Assembly: GCF_024347675.1 (NCBI RefSeq)
Contig: NZ_AP024881.1
Location: forward strand, 1,674,001 to 1,738,000
Length of the DNA: 64,000 bases
Direction: 5' to 3'
From: Vibrio ishigakensis
GTDB taxonomy: Bacteria > Pseudomonadota > Gammaproteobacteria > Enterobacterales > Vibrionaceae
Position numbers and translations under genes: made by a program. Positions within the stretch are counted from its first letter, which is position 1; every line of letters begins with the position of its first letter. Positions 54,290 through 62,707 of this stretch are shown in pieces. The notes under the pieces are model-generated. The model was not told where the DNA came from and did no database searches. It saw only the letters and a list, made by a program, of their open reading frames with translations.

Positions 54290-55564
54290 TCAAAGGTTCG
54301 GCAGCGTCATTGAAATTGCCGGAATAAAGGTAATTAGCATCAGTGCTACTAACATTGCACCTATCCAGCCGATGATGGCTCGAGAAAGGGACTCTATTGG
54401 AACCTTACCCACCTGACTGGCCATAAAGAGGTTGGCCCCTAATGGTGGCGTCACAAAGCCAATGGCTAGGTTTACGATCATCACAATACCGAAGTGCACA
54501 GGGTCCATACCCAGGGCTGTAACGATAGGCAACAAAATCGGGGTTAGGATCACGATTGCAGCCAAGGTCTCCATGAAGGTACCGACAATCAACAGAAGCA
54601 AGGTAATGCAAAGCAGGATAAGTATCTTGTTCTCAGTTAGAGAGAGAATAAAGGTCGCAATCTCAGTAGGTAGACGCTCTAAGGTAAGGATGCGTCCAAA
54701 GGTAACCGAAGCACCTACGATAACCAGAACCGCACCCACCAGCAGCGAAGACTCCAAGATGGTTTTCACTACCGTCTTAACATCCAACTCTTTATACACA
54801 AACATGCCAAAGAAGAGTCCGTACATAACACCGATCGCCGCCGATTCGGTTGGAGTGAAGATGCCAGAGTAGATACCGCCGAGGATGATGACCGGCAATA
54901 ACATAGCCCAACTGGCCTCGCGCAGTGCTGCCCACTTTTCTGACCAAGTCGCTTTTCTATCGTTACCCTGATAGCCCTTAATATGAGAGACAATCACGCA
55001 GTAGCCGATAAGCGCAATACCAACAACGATGCCGGGGATAATCCCCGCCATAAACATCTTGGTTACAGAGACCTCTGCGGTGATGGCGTACACGATCATT
55101 ACTACCGACGGAGGAATGATTACGCCGATACCGCCCGACGATGCTATCAAAGCTCCAGAGAATGAACGGCTATAGCCCTTCTTCACCATACTCGGGATCA
55201 TGGTCAGACCGATAGCGGCTACCGTTGCCGAGCCTGTACCTGAGATAGAGGCGAAGAACATACAAGCCACGATAGCAACGATGCCAAGACCACCTGTAAA
55301 GTGGCCAAAGAACACCTCAGCAACATGCAATAGACGCTTCGAGATCCCACCCTGGCTCATCAGATTACCCGCAAGAGTAAACAGAACCACTGCCAATAGT
55401 GGGAAAGAGTCCAGACCCGTTACTAGGCCTTGAACCAAAAATTCTGGGTTCAAAAATGGCAGGCTCATGATGGCGATCATACTCGCCCCTGCCAAGGCGA
55501 TACCTACAGGTACGCCAATAAGTAGCAGCATACCAAAGCTGCCAAACAAGAGTGCAGACGTCAT
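54290..55564 (-). CDS. TRAP transporter large permease (DctM family)
   Basis: A 424-residue membrane protein with about 12 helices, the ion-coupled channel of a tripartite periplasmic transporter for organic acids or related anions. Diagnostic segments are SASTSGS-like ASISGTGSATVAAIGLTMIPSM, SGGIGVIIPPSVVMIVYA, GIYSGIFTPTESAAIGVMYGLFFG and GFVTPPLGANLFMAS. Its start overlaps the small-permease gene by 4 bp. Confidence 0.93.
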   Translation of the reverse strand: MTSALLFGSFGMLLLIGVPVGIALAGASMIAIMSLPFLNPEFLVQGLVTGLDSFPLLAVVLFTLAGNLMSQGGISKRLLHVAEVFFGHFTGGLGIVAIVACMFFASISGTGSATVAAIGLTMIPSMVKKGYSRSFSGALIASSGGIGVIIPPSVVMIVYAITAEVSVTKMFMAGIIPGIVVGIALIGYCVIVSHIKGYQGNDRKATWSEKWAALREASWAMLLPVIILGGIYSGIFTPTESAAIGVMYGLFFGMFVYKELDVKTVVKTILESSLLVGAVLVIVGASVTFGRILTLERLPTEIATFILSLTENKILILLCITLLLLIVGTFMETLAAIVILTPILLPIVTALGMDPVHFGIVMIVNLAIGFVTPPLGANLFMASQVGKVPIESLSRAIIGWIGAMLVALMLITFIPAISMTLPNL

Positions 55565-56127
55565 GCTTGTAGCTCCAGTAGTCGATTCGAGGTGCGGTGC
55601 TTCGCTTTAAGATGGATATAGCGAGAAGAAGAGAAACGCTGAACCACTTTACTCGGTTCAAACAGGCTCAACACACGCTGTTTGATACTTACACCGAGAC
55701 GAATAACCGACAGTACCGCGCACACCAGTACCGAGGCGTACAGACAAGCTACCGGGATCTCCATCGCTGGTGCTATCTGACCAAGCTTCAAGCTACGCTC
55801 GATCACGCTGTGACCATACCAGGTCACGGCAAGCATAAACGCCATAAAGATAAGATCGGACAGAATAAGCATGCTCTGCCCTATTTTTGCAGGCAGCTTA
55901 TCAACAAGGATACGTATGCGAATATGACGATCATCCTTGATGCAGTAGCTGATGCTGAGATACATAGCCCATACAAACAGGTAACGAGCCAACTCTTCAG
56001 CCCAAGGGATGGTAGCGTCAAACGCGCGAAGTACAATTTGCACACACAAAAGTGTAGTCATAGCGCTGATTGCAATCACAATCAGGCTAGGTTCTAGATA
56101 TTTGTCTAAGAAACGAAACCATTTCAT
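55561..56127 (-). CDS. TRAP transporter small permease (DctQ family)
   Basis: A 188-residue four-helix membrane protein. RAFDATIPWAEELARYLFVWAMYLSISYCIKDDRHIRI is the DctQ core. AAGGAGAGT precedes ATG 56127, and the longer frame (to 56184) runs back through a terminator hairpin and is rejected. It pairs with the DctM-like subunit. Confidence 0.9.
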   Translation of the reverse strand: MKWFRFLDKYLEPSLIVIAISAMTTLLCVQIVLRAFDATIPWAEELARYLFVWAMYLSISYCIKDDRHIRIRILVDKLPAKIGQSMLILSDLIFMAFMLAVTWYGHSVIERSLKLGQIAPAMEIPVACLYASVLVCAVLSVIRLGVSIKQRVLSLFEPSKVVQRFSSSRYIHLKAKHRTSNRLLELQA

Positions 56128-56156
56128 ACAACTCTCCTTAGCCAATAATGAGGGTG

Positions 56157-56182
56157 AAAAAAAAGGCGCCGCAGCTGGCGCC
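56157..56182 (-). terminator. Intra-operon terminator-like hairpin between dctP and dctQ homologues
   Basis: On the minus strand GGCGCC, AGCTGC loop, GGCGCC, then eight T. It stands 10 bases beyond the binding-protein stop, so it probably attenuates transcription into the permease genes and keeps binding protein in excess. Confidence 0.75.
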
Positions 56183-56191
56183 AAACACGGA

Positions 56192-57184
56192 TTAAAGGCT
56201 TTGGATTTCAGTCATAATGTTGTCGAACAGCTCTTCGCCAGTACGCTCACGTAGCGAGTCATATACTGCTGCGTTCATCTTCACTTTCATCTGCTCACGA
56301 ACCTCAGCTGGCACATCGTTTACCTTCATGCCTTTTTCTTCTAGGTCAGCGATTACCGATGCATTTTGCTCAGCTGCTAGGGTGCGTTGAAGAGCGATAG
56401 TCTCGCGAGAAACCTCATCTACTAACGCTTGTTGATCGCTTGGCAATGCATCCCAGAACTCTTTGTTCATGAACAGCACATAGTTGGTGTAGATGTGGTT
56501 AGTTAGAGATAGGTAGCCTTGCGCCTCATAGAAACGCTCTGCGTAGATAGAGTACAAAGAACTCTCTTGTGCGTTGATCAGGCCCTGTTGCAGTGAGGTA
56601 AAGATCTCTCCCCAAGACAGCGGAGTTGGAGCCGTGCTTACTGAACGCCAAGCGCTTATCTGAGTTGGGTTTGCCGCCGAGCGGATCTTAAGGCCCTTCA
56701 AGTCATCCAAAGATTGAATTGGCTGCTTGCTGTTGGTTACGCTTCTAAAGCCCACTTCCATAAAACCAAGACCGTGGAAGCCCTTTGACTCCATAGACTG
56801 AAGCAGCGGTTTACCGATATTGTCGCTATCTAGTGCTTTGTGCGCCTGCTCCGTGCTATCGAACAGATAGAACACATCCAGAACGTTAAATTCAGGTACA
56901 TAAGGAGCAAGCAAAACAGATGCACCAAAGGTCATCTGGAGGTTGCCTTGCTGTACAAGCTCTGTGGTTTCACGAACATCACCTAGCTGACGCGCTGGAT
57001 AGATTTCCACTTCCAGTTCACCGTTCGAGCGCTTCTCTAGTTCTTTTTCAAAGTGAAGCATAGCCTTGTGAACTGGCGAGGTTTCTTGGCTGTCGTGAGC
57101 CAAACGAATGACGTTGCTAGCAAATGATTGAAAACTTAGGGTTAGACCAAGGGTGGCTATTGCAGCCTTTACTACATGATTCAT
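56192..57184 (-). CDS. TRAP transporter substrate-binding protein (DctP family)
   Basis: A 330-residue periplasmic binding protein. Signal peptide MNHVVKAAIATLGLTLSFQSFA, then SNVIRLAHDSQETSPVHKAMLHFEKELEKRSNGELEVEIYPARQLGD. The ligand-binding arginine region is GFRSVTNSKQPIQSLDDLKGLKIRSAANPTQISAWRSVSTAPTPLSWGEIFTSLQQG. ATG 57184 follows AAGGAAGAT. The conserved Arg that holds a carboxylate suggests a carboxylic or sulfonic acid ligand. A LacI-type operator lies 91-110 bases upstream. Confidence 0.92.
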   Translation of the reverse strand: MNHVVKAAIATLGLTLSFQSFASNVIRLAHDSQETSPVHKAMLHFEKELEKRSNGELEVEIYPARQLGDVRETTELVQQGNLQMTFGASVLLAPYVPEFNVLDVFYLFDSTEQAHKALDSDNIGKPLLQSMESKGFHGLGFMEVGFRSVTNSKQPIQSLDDLKGLKIRSAANPTQISAWRSVSTAPTPLSWGEIFTSLQQGLINAQESSLYSIYAERFYEAQGYLSLTNHIYTNYVLFMNKEFWDALPSDQQALVDEVSRETIALQRTLAAEQNASVIADLEEKGMKVNDVPAEVREQMKVKMNAAVYDSLRERTGEELFDNIMTEIQSL

Positions 57185-57274
57185 TTTTATCTTCCTTGTT
57201 CTGCTTGTTGAATCACCTTCGGGGGCAACAAGCATTTATTTCGTTGATGCAATTCGGTGCATTCCATATCCAAA

Positions 57275-57294
57275 TCTTGCATACGAATCCAAAA
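57275..57294. promoter_or_regulatory. LacI-type operator, TRAP operon
   Basis: The minus strand reads TTTTGGATTCGTATGCAAGA, matching the 20-bp sites at 59358 and 59573. It lies upstream of the dctP-like gene. Confidence 0.8.
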
Positions 57295-57387
57295 ATAAAA
57301 CATCACAGTAACAAGTCAACAACAAAACCCAACAAGTGTGCATGAAAATCCGTCGGATTATGAAAAATGGAGCATAAATCACAGAAT

Positions 57388-57416
57388 AAAAAAACGCCCC
57401 TCTGGTTGGAGGAGCG
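57388..57416 (-). terminator. Terminator of the LacI-type regulator gene
   Basis: On the minus strand CGCTCCTC, loop, GAGGGGCG (one mismatch) and a run of seven T, 38 bases after the regulator stop. Confidence 0.82.
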
Positions 57417-57453
57417 CTGTTTTAGTGATTTTGTATTGAGGAACAACGTCCTT

Positions 57454-58458
57454 TTAGGCGCTTCCTCTTTGCACAACCTCACCTTGAACCAATAAATAGT
57501 CACCATTGGCATCTCGCTCGTCCTCGATGCGAAGCATCAAGTCGTCCACTGCTTGCTTGGTAATATCGTCTAAAGGTTGCCTAATTGTGGTCAGATTATA
57601 GGAAGGCCAAGCACTCATAGGGATGTCATCCACGCCGATAAGCGCGTAATCCTCGGGAATCTTCTTCCCTTGTCGTCGCAATCCATCCATCATCCCCATT
57701 GCCAAGATATCATTGGCGCAGAACAAGGCCTGCGGCTGATCTGACAACGACAATAGCTCTTTAGCCGCCTGCATACCGGCATCAAAGTTGTAGCGGGATT
57801 GAATAAAGATAGGTGGTGCTATTCCTAAGTTCGAAAGTTTTTGCGAGAACCCACTCCAACGTTCATCACTGGTCATAGAGCCGGTTTCACCGCTGACATA
57901 ACCTAATTTGGTATATCCTTTGCTCACTAGATATTCTGCCGCCATCTGCCCTGCCAGATAATTATCCAAGCCGACACTGTTGGCGTTGATGCCATCGATA
58001 TAGCGGTTAATAAGACTCAGGTGCACACCGTATTTCTCACACTGTGCTAACGCCCTACCCGATAAACGGCTGGTTGCGATGATCAGGCCGTCCACTTGAT
58101 ATTCAATGGCGCGAGAAATCGCAAGATCTAGGTCATCTTGGTCGATTGGGCACAACACCACCTGACCACCACGACGTTGTATCTCAGCGGAGAGTGTTCT
58201 CACTTGTAGGTCATACATAGGGTTAGATTCGCTATCGAGGGCAATAGCTATCAAACCAGAGCGGTTTGAAATAAGTCCACGGGCAATGGCGTTTGGCGTA
58301 TAGCCAAGCTTGGCCGCCGCTTCCATGACCATTTTACGTTTCTTTTCGCTGATACTCGCTGTCGGGCTAAAAGCTCGCGACACGGTAGATTGGGATACCC
58401 CAAGCATCTTAGCGACATCGATAGAGGTGACTTTCGCTTTGATAGCTGCACTCCTCAT
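57454..58458 (-). CDS. LacI-family regulator of the catabolic block
   Basis: A 334-residue repressor with helix-turn-helix VTSIDVAKMLGVSQSTVSRAFSPTASISEKKRKMVMEAAAKLGYTPNAIARGL (residues 10-62) and a type I binding-protein-like effector domain (SGLIAIALDSESNPMYDLQ...). It stands between the TRAP operon and the aldolase gene, and four near-identical 20-bp palindromic sites precede the surrounding operons, so it is the obvious candidate to bind them. No such site was found in its own 5' region. The inducer is unknown and is presumably the imported compound or an intermediate. Confidence 0.9.
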   Translation of the reverse strand: MRSAAIKAKVTSIDVAKMLGVSQSTVSRAFSPTASISEKKRKMVMEAAAKLGYTPNAIARGLISNRSGLIAIALDSESNPMYDLQVRTLSAEIQRRGGQVVLCPIDQDDLDLAISRAIEYQVDGLIIATSRLSGRALAQCEKYGVHLSLINRYIDGINANSVGLDNYLAGQMAAEYLVSKGYTKLGYVSGETGSMTSDERWSGFSQKLSNLGIAPPIFIQSRYNFDAGMQAAKELLSLSDQPQALFCANDILAMGMMDGLRRQGKKIPEDYALIGVDDIPMSAWPSYNLTTIRQPLDDITKQAVDDLMLRIEDERDANGDYLLVQGEVVQRGSA

Positions 58459-58590
58459 TATTGCTCTCCTTGCCGCCCCAAGAACCTATGGGACGTTCCA
58501 TTTGCCAAATTAAAACAAAGGGTTATTAATAAGCCCTGTGTAATCTAGCTATTCCAAAAGATTAACCTTTTCTTACATCTTGTGAAAGCA

Positions 58591-59340
58591 CTAAGCGGAT
58601 AGCATACGATCTCGTTCTAATTTAAAGCCTTCAATGATCATTTTGTGCTCAGAACCAACGCCGAAGAAGGTCACCCCAGCCTCGCTCCACTGCGGTACCA
58701 TGCTTCCCGACGCTAGGAACATACCTACCGGCTTACCGACATCCTTAGCCGCTTTAATGATGCGAAGGCTCGCCTGGGTTACCACATCATCTGCAACCGA
58801 GCTTGCGCCATAGGCAACCGCAAGATCCACCTGACCAATGAATAGAGCATCGATACCCTCAACTTTGGCGATCTCTTCTACGTTCTCAACACCGATTGGG
58901 TCTTCAATCTGGGCTACAACCGTAGTGCTCGCTTTACTATCCGCAAGGTGTTTCGGCATAGGTTTAGTAGCATAACTCGCAGCACGAGTAGAGCCTGCAT
59001 ATCCCCTGCCGCCCTCACCATAGCGAGTGATCTTAGCGATGTGTTCAGCCTGCTCTTTTGTACACACATGAGGCACCTGCACACCGCTCGCGCCGCAATC
59101 TAAGGCATTGAGCAGGGTTGAAGGCTGGGCATCCGGCACACGCACCAAAGATGGTAGGCCAGACAAGCGCGCCGTCATGATGCAAAGGTCTAGAGAAGCC
59201 CTGTCATAAGGAGAATGCTCTGCATCTAAGATAATGAAATCAAGGTTGCTGAGCGCCAGCACCTCAATCACATGTGGGTGTGGGGTTTTGACAAAGGTAC
59301 CTAGTTGTTTCTGCGATTGAAGCTGTTTAGCCAGTGACAT
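58591..59340 (-). CDS. HpcH/HpaI-family aldolase
   Basis: A 249-residue class II (metal-dependent) aldolase cleaving 2-keto-3-deoxy or 4-hydroxy-2-oxo acids to pyruvate and an aldehyde. Conserved parts are LGTFVKTPHPHVIEVLALSNLDFIILDAEHSPYD (with the catalytic His-type pair), GASGVQVPHV, VVAQIEDPIGVENVEEIAKVEGIDALFIGQVDLA (metal Glu and Asp) and the C-terminal GVGSEH. It is divergent from the HpsN-like operon with operators on both sides of the shared intergenic region. The exact aldol substrate is unknown. Confidence 0.9.
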   Translation of the reverse strand: MSLAKQLQSQKQLGTFVKTPHPHVIEVLALSNLDFIILDAEHSPYDRASLDLCIMTARLSGLPSLVRVPDAQPSTLLNALDCGASGVQVPHVCTKEQAEHIAKITRYGEGGRGYAGSTRAASYATKPMPKHLADSKASTTVVAQIEDPIGVENVEEIAKVEGIDALFIGQVDLAVAYGASSVADDVVTQASLRIIKAAKDVGKPVGMFLASGSMVPQWSEAGVTFFGVGSEHKMIIEGFKLERDRMLSA

Positions 59341-59357
59341 TGCTGTTCTCCATATTG

Positions 59358-59377
59358 TTTTGCATTGGTATGCAAAA
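59358..59377. promoter_or_regulatory. LacI-type operator at the aldolase promoter
   Basis: TTTTGCATTGGTATGCAAAA: perfect 8-bp arms TTTTGCAT/ATGCAAAA about a 4-base centre, 18 bases before the aldolase start, the clearest member of the set. Confidence 0.85.
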
Positions 59378-59572
59378 ACATATCACGCAAATTGCAACAA
59401 TCCAGCAATATTGATCGTGATCAAGTTAACAATTATTACAAAAGCTGTTCAAGAAAACCGCACACCAAACCCTACATAGCATGACAAAACCCAGCATTTA
59501 CAAGGCTTAAACACAGTTTTTCAAACAAAACAAACACCCCTTGCTCAATGTTAAATTATTGTTTATTGTTCT
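59378..59572. other. Central part of the divergent aldolase/HpsN-like intergenic region
   Basis: AT-rich, non-coding, with a short palindrome TTGATCGTGATCAA (59411-59424) that could be a weak CRP-type site. Nothing else is recognised. Confidence 0.4.
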
Positions 59573-59592
59573 TTTTGCATTCGTATCCAAAA
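59573..59592. promoter_or_regulatory. LacI-type operator, HpsN-like operon
   Basis: TTTTGCATTCGTATCCAAAA, 65 bases before the start of the dehydrogenase gene; used here as the reference for the set. Confidence 0.83.
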
Positions 59593-59656
59593 TTACAAAA
59601 ACAGGCTGAAGAAGGCATCTTCATCCCCTACTGAACACCGACAAGGAGAACATTTC

Positions 59657-60949
59657 ATGGCTCGTTACCTTAAAGAAGGCATCACCGCAGAAGTATCGGC
59701 ATCGAACAACGAAAAAGTGCGTAACACAGTTGAAGAGATCCTAAAGAACATTGAAACCCAAGGTGATTCTGCCGTTCGTGAGCTATCTGAAAAATTCGAT
59801 AACTGGTCACCAGAGCAGTTCCGTCTAACTGAAGAACAAGTTCAAGCGTGTGTGGATGCGCTAGATGAAGCGACTCGTCATGACATCGAGTTCGCTCAAA
59901 ACCAAGTACGTAACTTCGCTCAGATCCAACGCGACTCAATGAAAGACGTTGAGGTAGAAACACTACCAGGCGTGGTACTGGGTCATAAAAACATTCCAGT
60001 AAACAGCGTAGGTTGCTACATCCCAGGTGGTAAGTACCCGCTGGTTGCTTCAGCGCACATGAGTGTTCTAACCGCTAAGGTTGCAGGTGTGAAGCGAGTT
60101 ATCGCGTGTGCGCCTCCTTTCAACGGTCAGCCAAACGTGGCTATCGTGGCAGCCATGGCAATGGCTGGCGCTGATGAGATCTACTGCATGGGCGGCGTGC
60201 AAGCGGTTGGCGCAATGGCGATCGGTACAGAGAGCATTGCACCAGTAGATATGATTGTTGGTCCAGGTAACGCATTCGTTGCTGAAGCCAAGCGTCAGCT
60301 ATTTGGTCGTGTGGGTATCGACCTATTCGCAGGTCCAACTGAAACGCTAGTTATTGCTGACGATAAAGGCTGTGACCCTGAGCTAGCCGCGGCTGACCTT
60401 CTTGGTCAAGCAGAGCACGGCTACAACTCTCCAGCGGTTCTACTAACTAACAGCGAAGCGTTTGCTAAGCAAACGGTACTAGAGATTGAACGTCAGCTAA
60501 CTATCCTGCCAACAGCAGAAGTAGCCGGTAAAGCGTGGGAAGATTACGGTCAGATCATCGTGTGTGACAGCTACGAAGAGATGGTTGAAGTCGCTGATGA
60601 GATTGCCTCTGAGCACGTTCAGGTAATGACCGAAGATCCTAAATACTTCCTAGACAACATGACCAACTACGGTGCGCTGTTCCTAGGTCGTGAAACCAAT
60701 GTTTCTTACGGCGATAAGTGTATCGGCACCAACCACACTCTACCAACCAACAAGGCAGCGAAATACACTGGCGGCCTATGGGTAGGTAAGTTTATCAAGA
60801 CTTGTACTTATCAGCGCGCAACAGAAGAAGCGTCACTGAAAGTGGGCGAATACTGCTCTCGCCTATGTGCTCTAGAAGGCTTTGCTGGACACAAAGAGCA
60901 AGCTGATATCCGCGTGCGTCGCTATAAAAAGCAGTCGCAAGAGGCTTAA
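59657..60949 (+). CDS. Histidinol-dehydrogenase-family oxidoreductase (HpsN-like)
   Basis: A 430-residue NAD-dependent HisD-family enzyme that oxidises a primary alcohol in two steps to a carboxylate. Core blocks are [85 protein letters not shown] and [31 protein letters not shown]. The last block resembles sulfopropanediol 3-dehydrogenase (HpsN) more than biosynthetic HisD. No other histidine genes are nearby, and the context is catabolic. The substrate may be dihydroxypropanesulfonate or another polyol; no sulfolactate lyase gene is present. AAGGAGAAC precedes the start. Confidence 0.88.
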   Translation: MARYLKEGITAEVSASNNEKVRNTVEEILKNIETQGDSAVRELSEKFDNWSPEQFRLTEEQVQACVDALDEATRHDIEFAQNQVRNFAQIQRDSMKDVEVETLPGVVLGHKNIPVNSVGCYIPGGKYPLVASAHMSVLTAKVAGVKRVIACAPPFNGQPNVAIVAAMAMAGADEIYCMGGVQAVGAMAIGTESIAPVDMIVGPGNAFVAEAKRQLFGRVGIDLFAGPTETLVIADDKGCDPELAAADLLGQAEHGYNSPAVLLTNSEAFAKQTVLEIERQLTILPTAEVAGKAWEDYGQIIVCDSYEEMVEVADEIASEHVQVMTEDPKYFLDNMTNYGALFLGRETNVSYGDKCIGTNHTLPTNKAAKYTGGLWVGKFIKTCTYQRATEEASLKVGEYCSRLCALEGFAGHKEQADIRVRRYKKQSQEA

Positions 60950-60950
60950 T

Positions 60951-61685
60951 ATGAGCAAAGTCGCTTTAGTGACAGGGGGCAATGGCGGTCTGGGGGCTGC
61001 CATCTGCCACTCTCTTGCCAGTAATGGCTATCGCGTTGTGCTGACCTATCGCAGCAAACCAGAAGCGGCTGAGCAGGTTCTTGCGAGCCTGCCTGGCTCT
61101 GGCCATGCCGCGCAGCAACTGGACGTTGCCGATAGCCAAGCCATAGAAGCATTTGCCACGCAATGGCAACAAGACCAACTTCCTTTGGATGCACTAGTTA
61201 ACTGCGCCGGCATGACCAAGTTTGTGGAACACTCAGACCTAAACGGCCTTACTGACGAGCTGTTCGACAACATTATGCGCGTTAACGTAAGAGCGCCATT
61301 TGCTATGGTCCGCGCCTTCGAAGCGCCGCTCAAGCAGGCAAAAGGCTGCGTGGTCAACATCACCTCTATCGCCGCGCAAACCGCTATGGGTAGCAACATC
61401 GCTTACTGTGCCAGCAAGTCAGCAACCGAGAATATGACCCGCTCTCTTGCCCGCGCCCTCTCCCCTGATATTCGAGTATTGGCTGTGGCTCCCGGGCTTG
61501 TAGACACCGAATTTGTAGAAGGGCTGGACGACGATTGGCGCAACAAACAAGAAGGCGCTACGCCGCTTAATCGCCTCGCACATCCAACCGAGGTAGGCAA
61601 CGCCGTTCTCGCCGCCATTGAAACCATGACCTTCTCTACCGGTATCACGCTCGCTGTGGACGGCGGCAGACCTTTAGGAAATTGA
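60951..61685 (+). CDS. Short-chain dehydrogenase/reductase
   Basis: A 244-residue classical SDR with TGGNGGLG (residues 9-16), NCAG, the catalytic Ser in NITSIAAQ, YCASK, and the C-terminal TGITLAVDGGRPLGN. ATG 60951 follows the upstream stop by one base; the longer frame overlaps the HpsN-like gene and is rejected. It probably oxidises or reduces a hydroxyl on the same substrate pathway. Confidence 0.9.
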   Translation: MSKVALVTGGNGGLGAAICHSLASNGYRVVLTYRSKPEAAEQVLASLPGSGHAAQQLDVADSQAIEAFATQWQQDQLPLDALVNCAGMTKFVEHSDLNGLTDELFDNIMRVNVRAPFAMVRAFEAPLKQAKGCVVNITSIAAQTAMGSNIAYCASKSATENMTRSLARALSPDIRVLAVAPGLVDTEFVEGLDDDWRNKQEGATPLNRLAHPTEVGNAVLAAIETMTFSTGITLAVDGGRPLGN

Positions 61686-61699
61686 TTAAGGACATCACC

Positions 61700-62707
61700 A
61701 TGACCCTACAAAACCAAATAGATAAAAATCTCGTTCGCTATATGGAGCTGATCCCTGGCACTAGCGCATTCATCGACGCACGTTCGCCGGGTAGCGATAA
61801 AAAAGACAACTTCTGTATTATTGGCGCAGGCGTTGCTGAAAGCACTCGCCAACACGTTCATATCCGTGAAACATCAGGCTTTAATATCGGTGCAGCGGGC
61901 CAACCTCCTGGCATCAAAAACTCTCTACACTCGCACCGTACCGCTGAACTATTTCTAGTTTTCAAGGGGCAGTTCCGTTTCTATTGGGGCAACGACGGTG
62001 AGCACGAAGCTGTGCTATCTCATGGTGATGTTATCTCTATCCCAACTAATCTGTTCCGCGGTTTCGAAGTCGTCGGTCGTGACTATGGCTTTATGTACTC
62101 TGTACTGGGCGGTGACGATTCAGGCGGCGGCGTTATCTGGCACCCGAAGGTAATCGAAGACAGCCAGGGCTATGGCCTTTACTTGAAAGCTGACGGAACG
62201 CTAGTGGATACACACCTTGGTGATGCTCCTCCATCAGAGAATGAGTTAATGCCTCTGCTGACCAAAGAAGAACTGTCTCAGTTTGATACCTACACAGCTC
62301 AAGAGATGATGCCATTTGTGGCTTTAGCGAAAGATTACGTCCCTGTGAAGCAAGACTTCGAAGGCGTTGATTATCAGCAGTATGCGCTGACCGGTCACCC
62401 ACTGGCTGGCTATGATTTCCAAGTGAAGAGTGCCGATGAGGTGAGCATCCACGCCTACAAGCTAAACAACCAAGTTGCGCTACCTAAGCACATCCGCAAG
62501 GAGAAGCAGGTGCTGATCAACTACACCGGCGATACCAAGGTGACGGTTGAACAAAACGGTCAGAAAGCTGAAGTAGTTCTAACTACAGGTGATGTTTTTA
62601 ATGTGCCAGAGGGTGCGGCTATTTCGCTACAGAATCTGCGTGGCGAGAGCTTAACCTACTGCATCCTTGGTAGTGACCGTCCGGAGCAGCCTGAGGTATT
62701 GGCATGA
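61700..62707 (+). CDS. Double-cupin domain protein
   Basis: A 335-residue bicupin. The first cupin (about residues 60-140) contains NSLHSHRTAELFLVFKGQFRFYWG and GDVISIPTNLFRGFEV, so the His-His-Glu metal set is present. The second (about 245-325) has LPKHIRKEKQVLINYTGDTKV and GDVFNVPEGAAI with fewer metal ligands. Such proteins are dioxygenases, isomerases or sugar-binding enzymes; which one is not known. ATG 61700 with TAAGGACA is preferred over a TTG at 61682. The stop overlaps the next start (ATGA). Confidence 0.85.
   Translation: MTLQNQIDKNLVRYMELIPGTSAFIDARSPGSDKKDNFCIIGAGVAESTRQHVHIRETSGFNIGAAGQPPGIKNSLHSHRTAELFLVFKGQFRFYWGNDGEHEAVLSHGDVISIPTNLFRGFEVVGRDYGFMYSVLGGDDSGGGVIWHPKVIEDSQGYGLYLKADGTLVDTHLGDAPPSENELMPLLTKEELSQFDTYTAQEMMPFVALAKDYVPVKQDFEGVDYQQYALTGHPLAGYDFQVKSADEVSIHAYKLNNQVALPKHIRKEKQVLINYTGDTKVTVEQNGQKAEVVLTTGDVFNVPEGAAISLQNLRGESLTYCILGSDRPEQPEVLA

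Noticed and set aside
57361..57390. CRP site upstream of the TRAP operon (ATCACA half)
   Set aside because: Only one half-site matches; the other half does not fit TGTGA at the right spacing.
59657..60949. Biosynthetic histidinol dehydrogenase (hisD)
   Set aside because: No other his genes nearby, catabolic neighbours, and a C-terminal block closer to HpsN-type enzymes.
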